Below are positions 13,521 through 22,053 of a stretch of 25,870 nt of DNA, one piece after another. Location of the stretch: assembly GCA_050331095.1 (NCBI GenBank), contig JBHJHE010000061.1, forward strand, positions 1 to 25,870, read 5' to 3'. The notes under the pieces were generated by a model. That model saw nothing but the letters and a program-made list of their open reading frames with translations, was not told the origin of the DNA and searched no databases. Source of the DNA: MED-G105 sp050331095 (lineage in GTDB: Bacteria > Pseudomonadota > Alphaproteobacteria > Caulobacterales > Parvularculaceae). The number at the start of each line of letters is the position of its first letter. The first letter of the stretch is position 1. The position numbers were made by a program, and so were the translations under genes.

Positions 13521-15860
13521 TCAGCTGAGCGCCGACGCCGGCGCGGCGTCGACCGCGTCGGCCTTGGCCGGCGTGGCGGCGAGCGCCTTGTCGATCGTGA
13601 TCAGCAACGGCGCGAGCAGGAACCAGTCGAGCGCCAGCGCCGCGCCGACCGTGCCGGCGGTGAGGAGCCCTGTGCTGTTCGTGATGCGGAAGCCCGAAGC
13701 GGCGAGGACGAGAAAGCCGGCGACGAGGGCGATCGTGCTGATCAGCATCGGTTCGCCGACGGCCGCGAACATGGCCCGCGCGGACGCTTCGGGGTCAAGC
13801 CCGCGCTGGCGGGCCTCGCGATAGCGCCAGATCAGGTGGATCGTGTCGTCGACGATGATGCCGAGCGACAGGGCCGCCACGGTCGAGACGGCGACGCCGA
13901 TCTCGCCCATGAGATAGCCCCAGACGCCGAACGCGACGGCGGCGGGCAAGAAGTTCGGCACAAGGCTGATCGCGCCGTACCGCGCGCTCCGGAACGCGAA
14001 GCAGAGAATGAGAGAGATCAGCGCCGCGCCCGCGGCGGTGCCGCCGATCATCGCTTTGATGTTGATCGACGAGAGATAGGCGAACATGACCGCAAGGCCG
14101 GTGCCCACCGCGTCGTAGCGCTCGGCGCCGTCGACGTCTGCGACGCGGGCGTCGAACCAGGCTTCGGCCCGTTCGCGCAGCATGCGAACGTCGCGCGTCG
14201 TGGCGTCGCGCAGGATCGTCGTCACCCGTGTGCGAGCCTTGTCGATCGTGACCGTGTGCGTCAGATCCTGACCGAGTGGCGAGGATAGTTCGTACAGCAA
14301 CATGTATTGCGCGAGGAGGTCCGGTTCGTCGGGCACGCGCGCCTCATCGGGCGCGCCGCCGTTCATATGACGGTTGAGGCGCTTCAGAACGTCGCGCACG
14401 GATGAGACGTAGACGATGTGCGGCTGGTCCTTTAGCCAGGTTTCGAAGTCGGCGAGCGCCGACTGGTAGTCCGGGTCGTAGATCGCGCCGTCGGTCGCGC
14501 CGCCGACGTCGAACTCGACGACCTCGAGGCCCGTGAGTCGCTCCTCGATCAGGTCGGCGTGGCGGCGGAACTCGAAGCGGTCGTCGAAATAGTGCGGGAA
14601 GCGATCGTCGATCGCCACGGTGGCGACGCCGCCGGCCGCGGCGAGGACGAGGATCGGCGCAGCGACCATCAGCGCGCGGCGGCGGCGAACGGCGACGTCG
14701 GCGGCGATCTCGACGGCGCGGCGAATGAAGGGGTGCGGCCGGGCGTCGCCCATCGGCAGTCGGATCAACAGCGCCGGCAGGAGAACGAGCCCGTAGAGCA
14801 GGCAGAAACAGGCGCCGAGGGCGATCAGCCGACCCACCTCGCGGAAGGGCGGTGATTCGGCGAAGTTGAGCGTCATGAACCCGATCGCCGTCGTGGCGAG
14901 CGTGAGCGCGACGGGCGCCGCGTCGATCGCGACCGCGCGCCGGACGGCGGCCTCGCGCGGCGCGCCGTTGGCGGCGAGGCCGCGCGCGGTGATCACCAAG
15001 TGAGAGAGGGAAGCGACGCCGAGGGCGATAATGATCGTCGGCGCATACGCCGACCCGGCGGTGATCTGCACGCCCAACCATCCGCCGAGGCCCATGGCGC
15101 TCGCGGCGGCGAGGGCCGCGACGCCGAAAAGCGCGCCGGCGTGGGCCGCGGACCGCAGCAGAAAAACGAGCAGCGCGAACAGGACGACGAAGCTCAGCGG
15201 CGTCAGCGTTTTGAGGTCGCGTTTGCTCGCCTCCGCAAAGGCGTGTCCGGACGCGACGCGCCCGCCGAACCAGGGTTCGAGCCCGGCCGCCCGCGCCGCG
15301 TCGAGCGCCGGAAGGCTCCGCGCCGCAGCGAGGATCTCGCCGACGGCCACCGGCGAATTCATGGGGTAGTCGACCACGACGTTGACGGCCGCGGTCCGCC
15401 CGTCCGCCGCGATCAGGCGTTCGACGAGAAGTTCGTCCGCCATCACCCTTTCGCGCACGGCGTCGGCGCTCGACGCCTCGTCGCTGAGCGCGGGCGTCGC
15501 GTCGAACATCTCCGCGACCACGACGCCGTCCGCGTCCGAAGATATGTGCGGCGCGTTCGAGACGCTGTCGATGCGCGTCGAATAGGGCAGCGTCCAGGCC
15601 TCTTCCGTTAGCTGACGGATCGCTTTCAGCCGCGCCGGGGTGAAGACGTCGCCGTCCGCCGCGTGGAGCGCGATCAACAGATTGACGGAGCTCGCATAGC
15701 GCGCCTCGAAGGCGTTCAGCGCGAGACGGTTCTCGTCCGCCTTGGCGAACATCGTCCGCGTGTCGGCGTTGATCGTGAGGCGGTGGGCCCCGGCGACGCA
15801 GATGATGCAAATCAGGATGCACGCGAGCGCGCTCGCGCGCGAAGACGCTAGTTTCGCCAT
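13521..15860 (-). CDS. RND superfamily exporter, MMPL type
   Basis: A 779-aa inner-membrane transporter of the RND/MMPL class (COG1033-like), which uses the proton gradient to export lipids or other hydrophobic substrates. It follows the RND plan: TM1 (ALACILICIICVAGA), a periplasmic loop beginning INADTRTMFAKAD, a TM2-6 block, a second periplasmic loop, and a TM7-12 block. GVASLSHLVITARG in the first block and GIIVDDTIHLIWRYREA in the second are the paired helices with polar/acidic residues expected in the proton path. The ATG at 15860 is preceded by the purine-rich GGGGGAGAGG; the longer frame to 15917 is less likely. No periplasmic adaptor is adjacent. The substrate is unknown; hopanoid or outer-membrane lipid transport is a family-based guess. 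Confidence 0.85.
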   Translation of the reverse strand: MAKLASSRASALACILICIICVAGAHRLTINADTRTMFAKADENRLALNAFEARYASSVNLLIALHAADGDVFTPARLKAIRQLTEEAWTLPYSTRIDSVSNAPHISSDADGVVVAEMFDATPALSDEASSADAVRERVMADELLVERLIAADGRTAAVNVVVDYPMNSPVAVGEILAAARSLPALDAARAAGLEPWFGGRVASGHAFAEASKRDLKTLTPLSFVVLFALLVFLLRSAAHAGALFGVAALAAASAMGLGGWLGVQITAGSAYAPTIIIALGVASLSHLVITARGLAANGAPREAAVRRAVAIDAAPVALTLATTAIGFMTLNFAESPPFREVGRLIALGACFCLLYGLVLLPALLIRLPMGDARPHPFIRRAVEIAADVAVRRRRALMVAAPILVLAAAGGVATVAIDDRFPHYFDDRFEFRRHADLIEERLTGLEVVEFDVGGATDGAIYDPDYQSALADFETWLKDQPHIVYVSSVRDVLKRLNRHMNGGAPDEARVPDEPDLLAQYMLLYELSSPLGQDLTHTVTIDKARTRVTTILRDATTRDVRMLRERAEAWFDARVADVDGAERYDAVGTGLAVMFAYLSSINIKAMIGGTAAGAALISLILCFAFRSARYGAISLVPNFLPAAVAFGVWGYLMGEIGVAVSTVAALSLGIIVDDTIHLIWRYREARQRGLDPEASARAMFAAVGEPMLISTIALVAGFLVLAASGFRITNSTGLLTAGTVGAALALDWFLLAPLLITIDKALAATPAKADAVDAAPASALS

Positions 15861-16006
15861 GACCTCTCCCCCTGTCGGCGCGCGTTGAGGCGTCGCGCAG
15901 ATCGCGCTTCGTTTCAACGACTATCGCGAGGGTCGATGGCGATTGGGGCGCGAACGGGGCGTCGCCGGGGCGCTTGTGCGCCGATGCGCGAAGCCTGTTC
16001 CGCCGC

Positions 16007-16726
16007 TCAGGCGGCGGCGCGTTGGGGGAAGGATCGAAGCGCGCCGTTCGGCCGCGTCGCCCAAAGATAAAGTTCCGCAAGCGCGAGGTTCGGAACCCAG
16101 CAGGCCCACGCGACTACGATCTGCCAGTCTGCGGAAGAAAAGCCGCCCATCGGGCCGAAAACGAACAGTGGGCGGACGGTTACGAAGGCGAGCGTCAAGG
16201 CGTAGCTGCGGATCATCCAGCGACGGTGGTCGACGAAGTTTTTCGCCCGTGCGGTCGAATAGGCGCGCCAGGTGGTCGCGAACCAGAAGACGCCGAGCAC
16301 GAAGAAGCCGGCGCCGGCGAGCGGACCGGACCTGTTCGCCGTGGCGAGGAGCGCGCCCGCAGGCGCGCTTAGCCAGATGCACACGCAGTAGAGGAGCCCG
16401 GCGTCGCGATGCAGTTTCGGGCGCTTGCGGCGCACGCCCTCGATAAAGCCGACAAGCCCGAGGAGGAGCGGCGGCAGGGCGAAGACGCAGTGCGCGACGA
16501 GCAGCGCCCAATTCGCTTTCGCGGCGGGAAAAACGGGCGTGACGTCGTGCGTCTCCAGAACGTCGGGAAAGGCGATGAATATGAAGTAGAGCGCCGACAG
16601 GCCCGCCATGTAGGCGATGACTGCGAACGCGACCTGCTGGGCGCGCCGCCAGACGGCGTCCGCCCAGGCGGCGTCGCCAAGCCCGCGCCGCGCCGCGGTC
16701 TCGTTCGCAAGCTCGCCCGTCGTCAT
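16007..16726 (-). CDS. DUF2306 membrane protein
   Basis: A 239-aa integral membrane protein with around six hydrophobic segments. The DUF2306 hallmarks are the KLHRDAGLLYCVCIWLSAPA region (first conserved His), WFATTWRAY, and HRRWMIRSYALTLAFVTVRP (second conserved His followed by WMIRSYAL). The histidines could ligate haem or metal, but no function is established for the family. The ATG at 16726 gives a 35-residue cytoplasmic N-terminus. It lies 146 bp upstream of the MMPL exporter on the same strand and may be expressed with it; it is divergent from the SDR operon. Confidence 0.8.
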   Translation of the reverse strand: MTTGELANETAARRGLGDAAWADAVWRRAQQVAFAVIAYMAGLSALYFIFIAFPDVLETHDVTPVFPAAKANWALLVAHCVFALPPLLLGLVGFIEGVRRKRPKLHRDAGLLYCVCIWLSAPAGALLATANRSGPLAGAGFFVLGVFWFATTWRAYSTARAKNFVDHRRWMIRSYALTLAFVTVRPLFVFGPMGGFSSADWQIVVAWACWVPNLALAELYLWATRPNGALRSFPQRAAA

Positions 16727-16799
16727 CGCCCGCCCGCTTTCATGAGCGTTCGCCTAGCCGCCAATGGCTAATCAAACGCCAACGAACTGCGGACCATTC

Positions 16800-16827
16800 T
16801 TTCGACCCGGGCGACACGGGCTAGGGT
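16800..16827 (+). promoter_or_regulatory. Possible promoter of the SDR-hydrolase operon
   Basis: TTTCGA (16800-16805) and TAGGGT (16822-16827) are 16 bp apart in the 144-bp gap between divergent genes, about 44 bp before the SDR start. The -10-like CTAGGGT is reminiscent of alphaproteobacterial promoters. Weak prediction. Confidence 0.3.
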
Positions 16828-16870
16828 GGGCGAACTTGCGTCGCTCTCGCGGCGCGCGCACGGTGGCCGG

Positions 16871-17671
16871 ATGAAGGATCTTTTTTCGCTTGAGGGACGC
16901 ACGGCTCTGGTGACGGGCGGCTCGCGCGGCATCGGCGAAATGATCGCCGAAGGGCTCCTCGCCCATGGCGCGCGGGTCTACGTCGCCTCGCGCAAGGCGG
17001 ACGCCTGTGAGGCCGCCGTCGCGCGCCTCCTGGAGGCGACGGGGGCGCCCGCTGACCGGTGCCGGGCGTTGCCGGCGGACGTCTCGACCGTCGAGGGCTG
17101 CGACGCGCTCGCCGCCGCGTTCGGCGAACGCGAACAGGCGCTCGACATTCTCGTCAACAACGCCGGCGCCGCGTGGGGCGAACCCTTCGAGGCGTTCCCC
17201 GAGGCCGGCTGGGACAAAGTCATGTCCCTCAACGTCAAGACGCCGTTTTTCCTGACGAAGGCGCTCCATGGGCGCTTGAAAGCGGCGGCGCGCGAGGATC
17301 GTCCGTCGAAGGCGATCATGGTCGCGTCGATCGACGGGCTGCGGATCAATCCGTGGGAGACCTATTCCTACCAGGCCTCGAAGGCGGCGCTTATCCACCT
17401 GACCCGGCGCATGGCCGCGCGGCTCATCCAGGATCGGATTTGCGTCTCGGGGATCGCCCCAGGCGCCTTCGCCTCGAACATGAACAAGGCCGCGCGGGAC
17501 CACGCCGACATGGTCGCCAAGGTGGTGCCGGGCGGGCGCGTCGGGGCGCCGAGCGACATGGCTGGCGTCGCGGTTTTCCTTGCGAGCCGGGCGGGCGACT
17601 ACGTCGTGGGCGAGACGATCGCCGTCGACGGCGGCATGGCCCATGCGAGTTTCGGACATTTTGGCAGTTGA
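16871..17671 (+). CDS. SDR family NAD(P)-dependent oxidoreductase
   Basis: A classical short-chain dehydrogenase/reductase of 266 aa. The cofactor site is TGGSRGIG (15-22), the structural motif NNAG is at 96-99, and the catalytic residues are S153, Y167 and K171 (YxxxK). The C-terminal GRVGAPSDMAGVAVFLAS and VVGETIAVDGG motifs are standard for the 3-oxoacyl-ACP reductase/gluconate-dehydrogenase-like group. The Arg after the glycine motif mildly favours NADP(H). The actual substrate cannot be told. ATG at 16871 is chosen because the sequence from there begins with the SDR beta strand; the frame extends upstream to 16826 without family similarity. Two exported hydrolase genes follow with short gaps, suggesting a shared catabolic operon. 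Confidence 0.9.
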   Translation: MKDLFSLEGRTALVTGGSRGIGEMIAEGLLAHGARVYVASRKADACEAAVARLLEATGAPADRCRALPADVSTVEGCDALAAAFGEREQALDILVNNAGAAWGEPFEAFPEAGWDKVMSLNVKTPFFLTKALHGRLKAAAREDRPSKAIMVASIDGLRINPWETYSYQASKAALIHLTRRMAARLIQDRICVSGIAPGAFASNMNKAARDHADMVAKVVPGGRVGAPSDMAGVAVFLASRAGDYVVGETIAVDGGMAHASFGHFGS

Positions 17672-17705
17672 GCGCTCGTTCGGGTCGATAGAGGAGGTGC
17701 GCGGC

Positions 17706-19385
17706 GTGCACGGATTTTTTGGCTTCTCGATCGTGGCGGCGGTCGCGCTGTCGATGGCGGGGCCAGGCGCCGCTCAGGACGCACCGTCCCCCTCGGCGTC
17801 GGCCGCGGCCGCGCAGGAAGCGACGCCTGCGCCGACGGCCGGCGAAACGTCGGCGCTGAAGTCGGGCCGCTTCGCGCGCCTCATCGTCCGCGGCGCGACG
17901 CTGATTGACGGCGCCGGCGCGCCGCCCCGGGGGCCCGTCGACATCGTCATCGAGAAAGACCGCATCGTGAAAGTCGTCGCCGTCGGCGCGGCGGGCCTCG
18001 ACATCGATCCGGAGAGCCGTCCGCCCCTGAACGGCGGCCGCGAGATCGACGCGGCCGGCAAGTTCGTGCTGCCCGGATTCGTCAATCTCCACGGCCATAT
18101 CCACACGTCGGACACCGGGCAGGGCGTGCCGAAAGAATACGTCTACAAACTTTGGCTCGCCCACGGGATCACGACCGTCCGGGAGGTCGGCAACGGCGAG
18201 GGCGCCGCGTGGACCGCCGCGGAGGCGGCCAAAAGCGCGCGCGGCGAAATCGACGCCCCGCGTATCTATCCGTACCCGTTTTTTCGCGCGAACCCGCCGG
18301 TGGACGTCGACACGCCCGAGGCGGCGCGCGAGCGCATCCGCCAGTTGAAGGCCGAAGGCGCGTTCGGCGTAAAGTTCTTCGGCGCGCCTCCGGAGATCCT
18401 CTTCGCTGCGTTCGACGAGGCCAAGGCGCAAGGGCTCAAAACGACGATGCACCACGCGCAGATCGACGTCGCGCGCGCCGACGTGCTCGACACGTCCGCG
18501 GCGGGCCTCGGCTCGATGGAGCACTGGTACGGCCTGCCGGAGGCGCTGTTCGACGATGAGACGGTCCAGGACTATCCCCTCGACTACAACTACCAGAACG
18601 AGCAGGACCGTTTCGAGCACGCCGGGCGGCTCTGGGCCCAGGCCGCCGAACCCGGTTCGGCGCAATGGAACCGCGTGCGCCGAACGCTGATCGACCGGGA
18701 CTTCGCGCTCATCCCCACCATCACGATCTACGCGGCGAGTCGCGACTGGATGCGGGCCCGGCGCGCCGAATGGCACGATACGTACACCATGCCGTCCTTG
18801 TGGGCGTTCTTCGCGCCGGACCGCGACGCCCACGGCTCATATTGGTTTGACTGGGGTACGGAGCAGGAAGTCGCCTGGCGTGAGAACTATCGGCGCTGGA
18901 TGGCGTTCGTGAACGACTACAAAAACAATGGCGGCCTCGTCGGCGCGGGCGAGGACGCGGGTTACATCTACTCGACCTACGGCTTCGGTTACATCGGCGA
19001 GCTTGAGCTTCTTCGGGAGGCGGGGTTCCACCCGCTCGAAGTGATCATGTCGGCGACGCTCAACGGCGCGCGCATTCTCGGCGTCGACGACATCGGGTCG
19101 ATCCAGCCCGGCAAAAAGGCGGACCTGATCGTCGTCGACGAAAATCCGTTGGCCAATCTGAAAGTTCTCTACGCCACGGGCCACGTGAAGCTCGACGACA
19201 ACAACAAGCCCGCGCGGGTCGGCGGCGTCGGCACGATCGTCAAGGACGGCTTCGTCTATGACGGCGAAGCCCTGCGCGAGGAGATCCGCGCCATGGTCGC
19301 CGCGGAGAAGAGCAAGGCGGGGGTCGCGCCGGGGCCGATGCCGATCGTCGGCTTCGACTGGCCGCGCGCCGACGCGACCGACTGA
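17706..19385 (+). CDS. Exported amidohydrolase family protein
   Basis: A 559-aa metal-dependent hydrolase of the amidohydrolase (imidazolonepropionase/prolidase-like) superfamily with a signal peptide (about residues 1-23, ending GPGAAQ), followed by an Ala/Pro/Ser-rich linker to about residue 50. Metal-site candidates, in order, are HGHIH (H129-H133), K223 in GVKFFG as the possible carboxylated lysine, H249/H250, H273 in MEHW, and D417 in GAGEDAG. The C-terminal NGARILGVDDIGSIQPGKKADLIVVDENPL is the superfamily's beta-sandwich return. GTG at 17706 is selected since AGGAGG lies 8 nt upstream and it opens the signal peptide. It likely acts in the periplasm on an amide, peptide or cyclic substrate. 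Located 34 bp after the SDR gene and 30 bp before the M20 gene. Confidence 0.88.
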   Translation: MHGFFGFSIVAAVALSMAGPGAAQDAPSPSASAAAAQEATPAPTAGETSALKSGRFARLIVRGATLIDGAGAPPRGPVDIVIEKDRIVKVVAVGAAGLDIDPESRPPLNGGREIDAAGKFVLPGFVNLHGHIHTSDTGQGVPKEYVYKLWLAHGITTVREVGNGEGAAWTAAEAAKSARGEIDAPRIYPYPFFRANPPVDVDTPEAARERIRQLKAEGAFGVKFFGAPPEILFAAFDEAKAQGLKTTMHHAQIDVARADVLDTSAAGLGSMEHWYGLPEALFDDETVQDYPLDYNYQNEQDRFEHAGRLWAQAAEPGSAQWNRVRRTLIDRDFALIPTITIYAASRDWMRARRAEWHDTYTMPSLWAFFAPDRDAHGSYWFDWGTEQEVAWRENYRRWMAFVNDYKNNGGLVGAGEDAGYIYSTYGFGYIGELELLREAGFHPLEVIMSATLNGARILGVDDIGSIQPGKKADLIVVDENPLANLKVLYATGHVKLDDNNKPARVGGVGTIVKDGFVYDGEALREEIRAMVAAEKSKAGVAPGPMPIVGFDWPRADATD

Positions 19386-19415
19386 CAACGGAACAAGAAC
19401 GGAGCCCGATCGGAC

Positions 19416-20801
19416 ATGCGCTTTTCACGCCTCGCCGCCGCGGCGACTCTCGCCGCTTCGCCGGTTTTCGCCGCGCCGCCGCCGCAGACATTGTCCGACG
19501 ACGTTGCCGCGGACCTGCCCTACGTGCGCGGTCTTTACGAGCATTTTCACAAGAATCCGGAACTCTCCTATATGGAGCGCGAGACGTCGGCGCGGCTCGT
19601 CGCCGAGATGAGCGCGCTCGGCTTCGACGTAACCCAAAACGTCGGCCGCGATTTCGTTCGTAGAAAGCTGATCGAGACGCAGGGCTCGCTCGCGGACGGC
19701 GCGGACGGCTATGGTTTCGTCGCCGTCATGGAGAACGGTCCGGGGCCGACGCTTCTGATACGCGCGGATATGGACGCGCTGCCCCTGAAAGAGCGCACGG
19801 GCCTTCCGTACGCGAGCGACGTCGTCGCCGTCGACCATCGCGGCGTCGAGGCGCCGGTGATGCACGCCTGCGCCCATGACAGCCATATGGCGGTGTTCGT
19901 CGGGACGGCGCGGCGCCTTGCGGCGACGAAAGACCAATGGTCCGGCACGCTCGTGATGGTCGGTCAGCCAGCGGAGGAAGTCGCCTACGGCGCGGCGGGC
20001 ATGATCGCCGACGGGCTTTACGCGCGGTTCCCGAAACCCGACTACGCCATCGCCATGCACACGTCCGGCTGGGACCCCGCCGGCGCGATTCATTTCACGC
20101 CCGGCTACGCCCTCGCCAACGTCGATTCCGTCGACATCCGGATCAAGGGCCTCGGCACCCACGGCGCCGCGCCCCACACCGGCAAGGATCCGATCGTCGT
20201 CGGCGCACAGATCGTCAACGGCCTGCAGACGCTTGTCTCGCGCGAGACGAACCCGCTGCGGTCCGGCGTCGTGACGGTCGGGGCCTTCAACGCCGGCTAC
20301 AAGCACAACATCATCCCGGACGAGGCGCATCTCCAGCTGACCGTGCGCTCCTACGAAGACGAAGTGCGCGAAAAGCTCCTGACGGGGATCGAACGCATCG
20401 CCGTGGCGCAAGCGGCCTCGGCGGGCCTTACCGGAGACATGGCGCCGAGCGTCGAGGTCAGCGCCGACTACACGCCCGCGACTTACAACGATCCCGAACT
20501 GACGACCCGCGTCGTCGGGGCGCTGCGCGGGCGGCTCGGCGAGGACCGCGTGCGCGAGCGCGAGCCGACCATGGGCGGGGAGGACTTCAGCGAGTTCGGC
20601 CGAACGCCGGAAGACGTGCCGGCCTTCATGTTCTGGGTCGGCGGGCTCGACCCCGAGGTCCACGCCGCGGCGCAGAATGGCGGGGCGTTGGCGCCGCCGG
20701 GCAACCACTCGCCGTTTTTCGCGCCTGAGGTTGAGCCGACGCTGACCCTCGGCGTCGAGGGGATGACCATCGCCGCGTTCGAACTGCTCGACGCGCGATG
20801 A
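19416..20801 (+). CDS. Exported M20-family amidohydrolase
   Basis: A 461-aa zinc amidase/carboxypeptidase of the M20D (hippurate hydrolase/IAA-amino-acid hydrolase-like) type. A short signal peptide (about 1-19, ending VFA-AP) points to periplasmic location. Metal and catalytic motifs are RADMDALPLKE, MHACAHDSH (C152 and H154; the usual GHD is AHD), PAEE (E187/E188), AMHTSG, and a late HSPFF. The dimerisation lid domain (IRIKGLGTHGAAPHTGKDP) is present. Likely substrates are N-acylated or N-aromatic amino acids. It is the third gene of the probable SDR-amidohydrolase-M20 operon; its stop is 1 bp from that of the convergent gene. Confidence 0.92.
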   Translation: MRFSRLAAAATLAASPVFAAPPPQTLSDDVAADLPYVRGLYEHFHKNPELSYMERETSARLVAEMSALGFDVTQNVGRDFVRRKLIETQGSLADGADGYGFVAVMENGPGPTLLIRADMDALPLKERTGLPYASDVVAVDHRGVEAPVMHACAHDSHMAVFVGTARRLAATKDQWSGTLVMVGQPAEEVAYGAAGMIADGLYARFPKPDYAIAMHTSGWDPAGAIHFTPGYALANVDSVDIRIKGLGTHGAAPHTGKDPIVVGAQIVNGLQTLVSRETNPLRSGVVTVGAFNAGYKHNIIPDEAHLQLTVRSYEDEVREKLLTGIERIAVAQAASAGLTGDMAPSVEVSADYTPATYNDPELTTRVVGALRGRLGEDRVREREPTMGGEDFSEFGRTPEDVPAFMFWVGGLDPEVHAAAQNGGALAPPGNHSPFFAPEVEPTLTLGVEGMTIAAFELLDAR

Positions 20802-20802
20802 C

Positions 20803-21120
20803 CTATTTCTTCTCGAGGAGGAGGCGTCCCTCCTTCTCGACCTTGCCTGTGACGATCTCCGCAAGCGCGGCGATGACGGTCGGCAGCGTCGCTTCGATGC
20901 GGACGTGTTGGGGAAAGACGTCGATGCGGCCGTGGGCGCGCTGGCCGAGGCCGCGCGCGTCAAACGTCAATTGATCCTCGTTCGTCCATTCCTCCGTGAA
21001 CGACAGGGGCGCGCCGCCCGTCATCGCGCCTTTCAGTTTGTCGAAGCCTTCGCTCACCCGGCGGCGCGCTTCGTCCTTTCCGAGATCATGGTCGAGAGTG
21101 ACGGTGATGGTGCGCGGCAT
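20803..21120 (-). CDS. Polyhydroxyalkanoate granule-region (PHA_gran_rgn) protein
   Basis: A 105-aa protein that resembles the polyhydroxyalkanoic acid system family, small cytoplasmic proteins often encoded near PHA genes. It begins PRTITVTLDHDLGKDEARRRV, the usual opening of the family, and continues with LSFTEEWTNEDQLTFDARGLGQ and a strand-rich C-terminus ending VEKEGRLLLEKK. No PHA synthase or phasin is nearby, so a granule role is not supported by context here. ATG at 21120 is chosen on family length; the open frame runs further to 21345 without resemblance. Ribosome-binding site is weak. Confidence 0.7.
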   Translation of the reverse strand: MPRTITVTLDHDLGKDEARRRVSEGFDKLKGAMTGGAPLSFTEEWTNEDQLTFDARGLGQRAHGRIDVFPQHVRIEATLPTVIAALAEIVTGKVEKEGRLLLEKK

Positions 21121-21244
21121 GTCGAACGAATTCCCGTTGGCGTAAGCGTCAAGTGGTGACGGGCGGAAGGGAAGTCGAGCCTTGCTTTCGCATCCGCGAA
21201 AGCTGGGGTATCGCTGAGCGCGGGGTTGGCGAGCGAGGGTTGCG

Positions 21245-22048
21245 ATGGTGAAAGCGATTGTCTCCGTGCTGGCGCTCGCAGCGATCGCGGCCGCCGCGGC
21301 GATCTTCGCCGCGGGGCCGGGAACGAAAGCAGGGCTTTGGGACAACGGAACGGGGCTCGGTCTCTTCCGGTCGCTTGGCCTTCCGGCGATCGTCCTCGCC
21401 GTTTTGAGCGCCGGCGGCGCCGTCGCGGCCGTGATGCGCGCCCGGGCGCTCGCGCCCCTGGCGCTCGTCGGGGCCTTTGCGGCGGCAGCGGCCGCCTACG
21501 TGCCGAGCGAGATGAAGCGGCGCGTCGACGAGAACCCGTTCATCCATGACGTGACGACTGACGTCGACGACCCGCCGGCGATCGTCGCCGGCGCGGAGGC
21601 GCCGCGGAAGAACCCGCCGGAGTATGTCGGCGCGGAGCCCGCGCCGCGCGCCGACGAGGGCGTGAGCGTCGCCGACGCGCAGGCCGCGGCGTTTCCCGAC
21701 ATTCGCCCGATGTTCTTTGACGTCGATCTTGAGACGGCCGCCGACGCCGCCCGCGACGTCATCGTGCACATGGGGCTCGAAATGATCGCGGAGGGGCCCG
21801 TCTCCGACGCACCCGGCTCGGGCTGGCGCATTGAGGCCGTCGCGACGTCCCGCTGGTTCGGCTTCAAGGACGACTTCGTGGTGCGGCTTGCGCCCCAGTC
21901 CGAAGGCGGCGGGTCCGAAAGCGGCGGGCCTGGAGGCGGCGTGCGCGTCGATGCGCGATCAAAGTCGCGGGTCGGCGGATCGGACCTCGGCGCCAACGCT
22001 GCGCGCATCCGCGAGTTTTCGAGGCAACTCCGGGCCGCAATCGGCTGA
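21245..22048 (+). CDS. DUF1499 domain protein with N-terminal membrane helices
   Basis: A 267-aa protein. The N-terminus has about three hydrophobic helices (residues 4-24, 43-63 and 68-87). The DUF1499 domain follows, recognised by ENPFIHDVTTDVDDPP, then FPDIRPMFFDVD, the ATSRWFGFKDDFVVR segment and VDARSKSRVGGSDLGANAARIREF near the C-terminus. A Gly/Ser-rich insertion (EGGGSESGGPGGG) sits in a loop between the last two. The function of the domain is not established; the helices suggest inner-membrane anchoring with the domain outside or inside. GAGG just before ATG supports the start. It is divergent from the PHA-region gene and ends 5 bp from the purN stop. Confidence 0.8.
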   Translation: MVKAIVSVLALAAIAAAAAIFAAGPGTKAGLWDNGTGLGLFRSLGLPAIVLAVLSAGGAVAAVMRARALAPLALVGAFAAAAAAYVPSEMKRRVDENPFIHDVTTDVDDPPAIVAGAEAPRKNPPEYVGAEPAPRADEGVSVADAQAAAFPDIRPMFFDVDLETAADAARDVIVHMGLEMIAEGPVSDAPGSGWRIEAVATSRWFGFKDDFVVRLAPQSEGGGSESGGPGGGVRVDARSKSRVGGSDLGANAARIREFSRQLRAAIG

Positions 22049-22053
22049 GGCGC

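Noticed and set aside
13353..14288. Long plus-strand open frame opposite the MMPL exporter
   Set aside because: The Arg/Asp/Gly-rich translation has no domain character and is the antisense shadow of a well-supported transporter gene; such frames are common at this GC content.
14344..16080. 578-codon minus-strand open frame overlapping the MMPL exporter
   Set aside because: It runs in another frame of the same strand as the exporter, is dominated by Arg/Pro, and contains no membrane segments or known motif.
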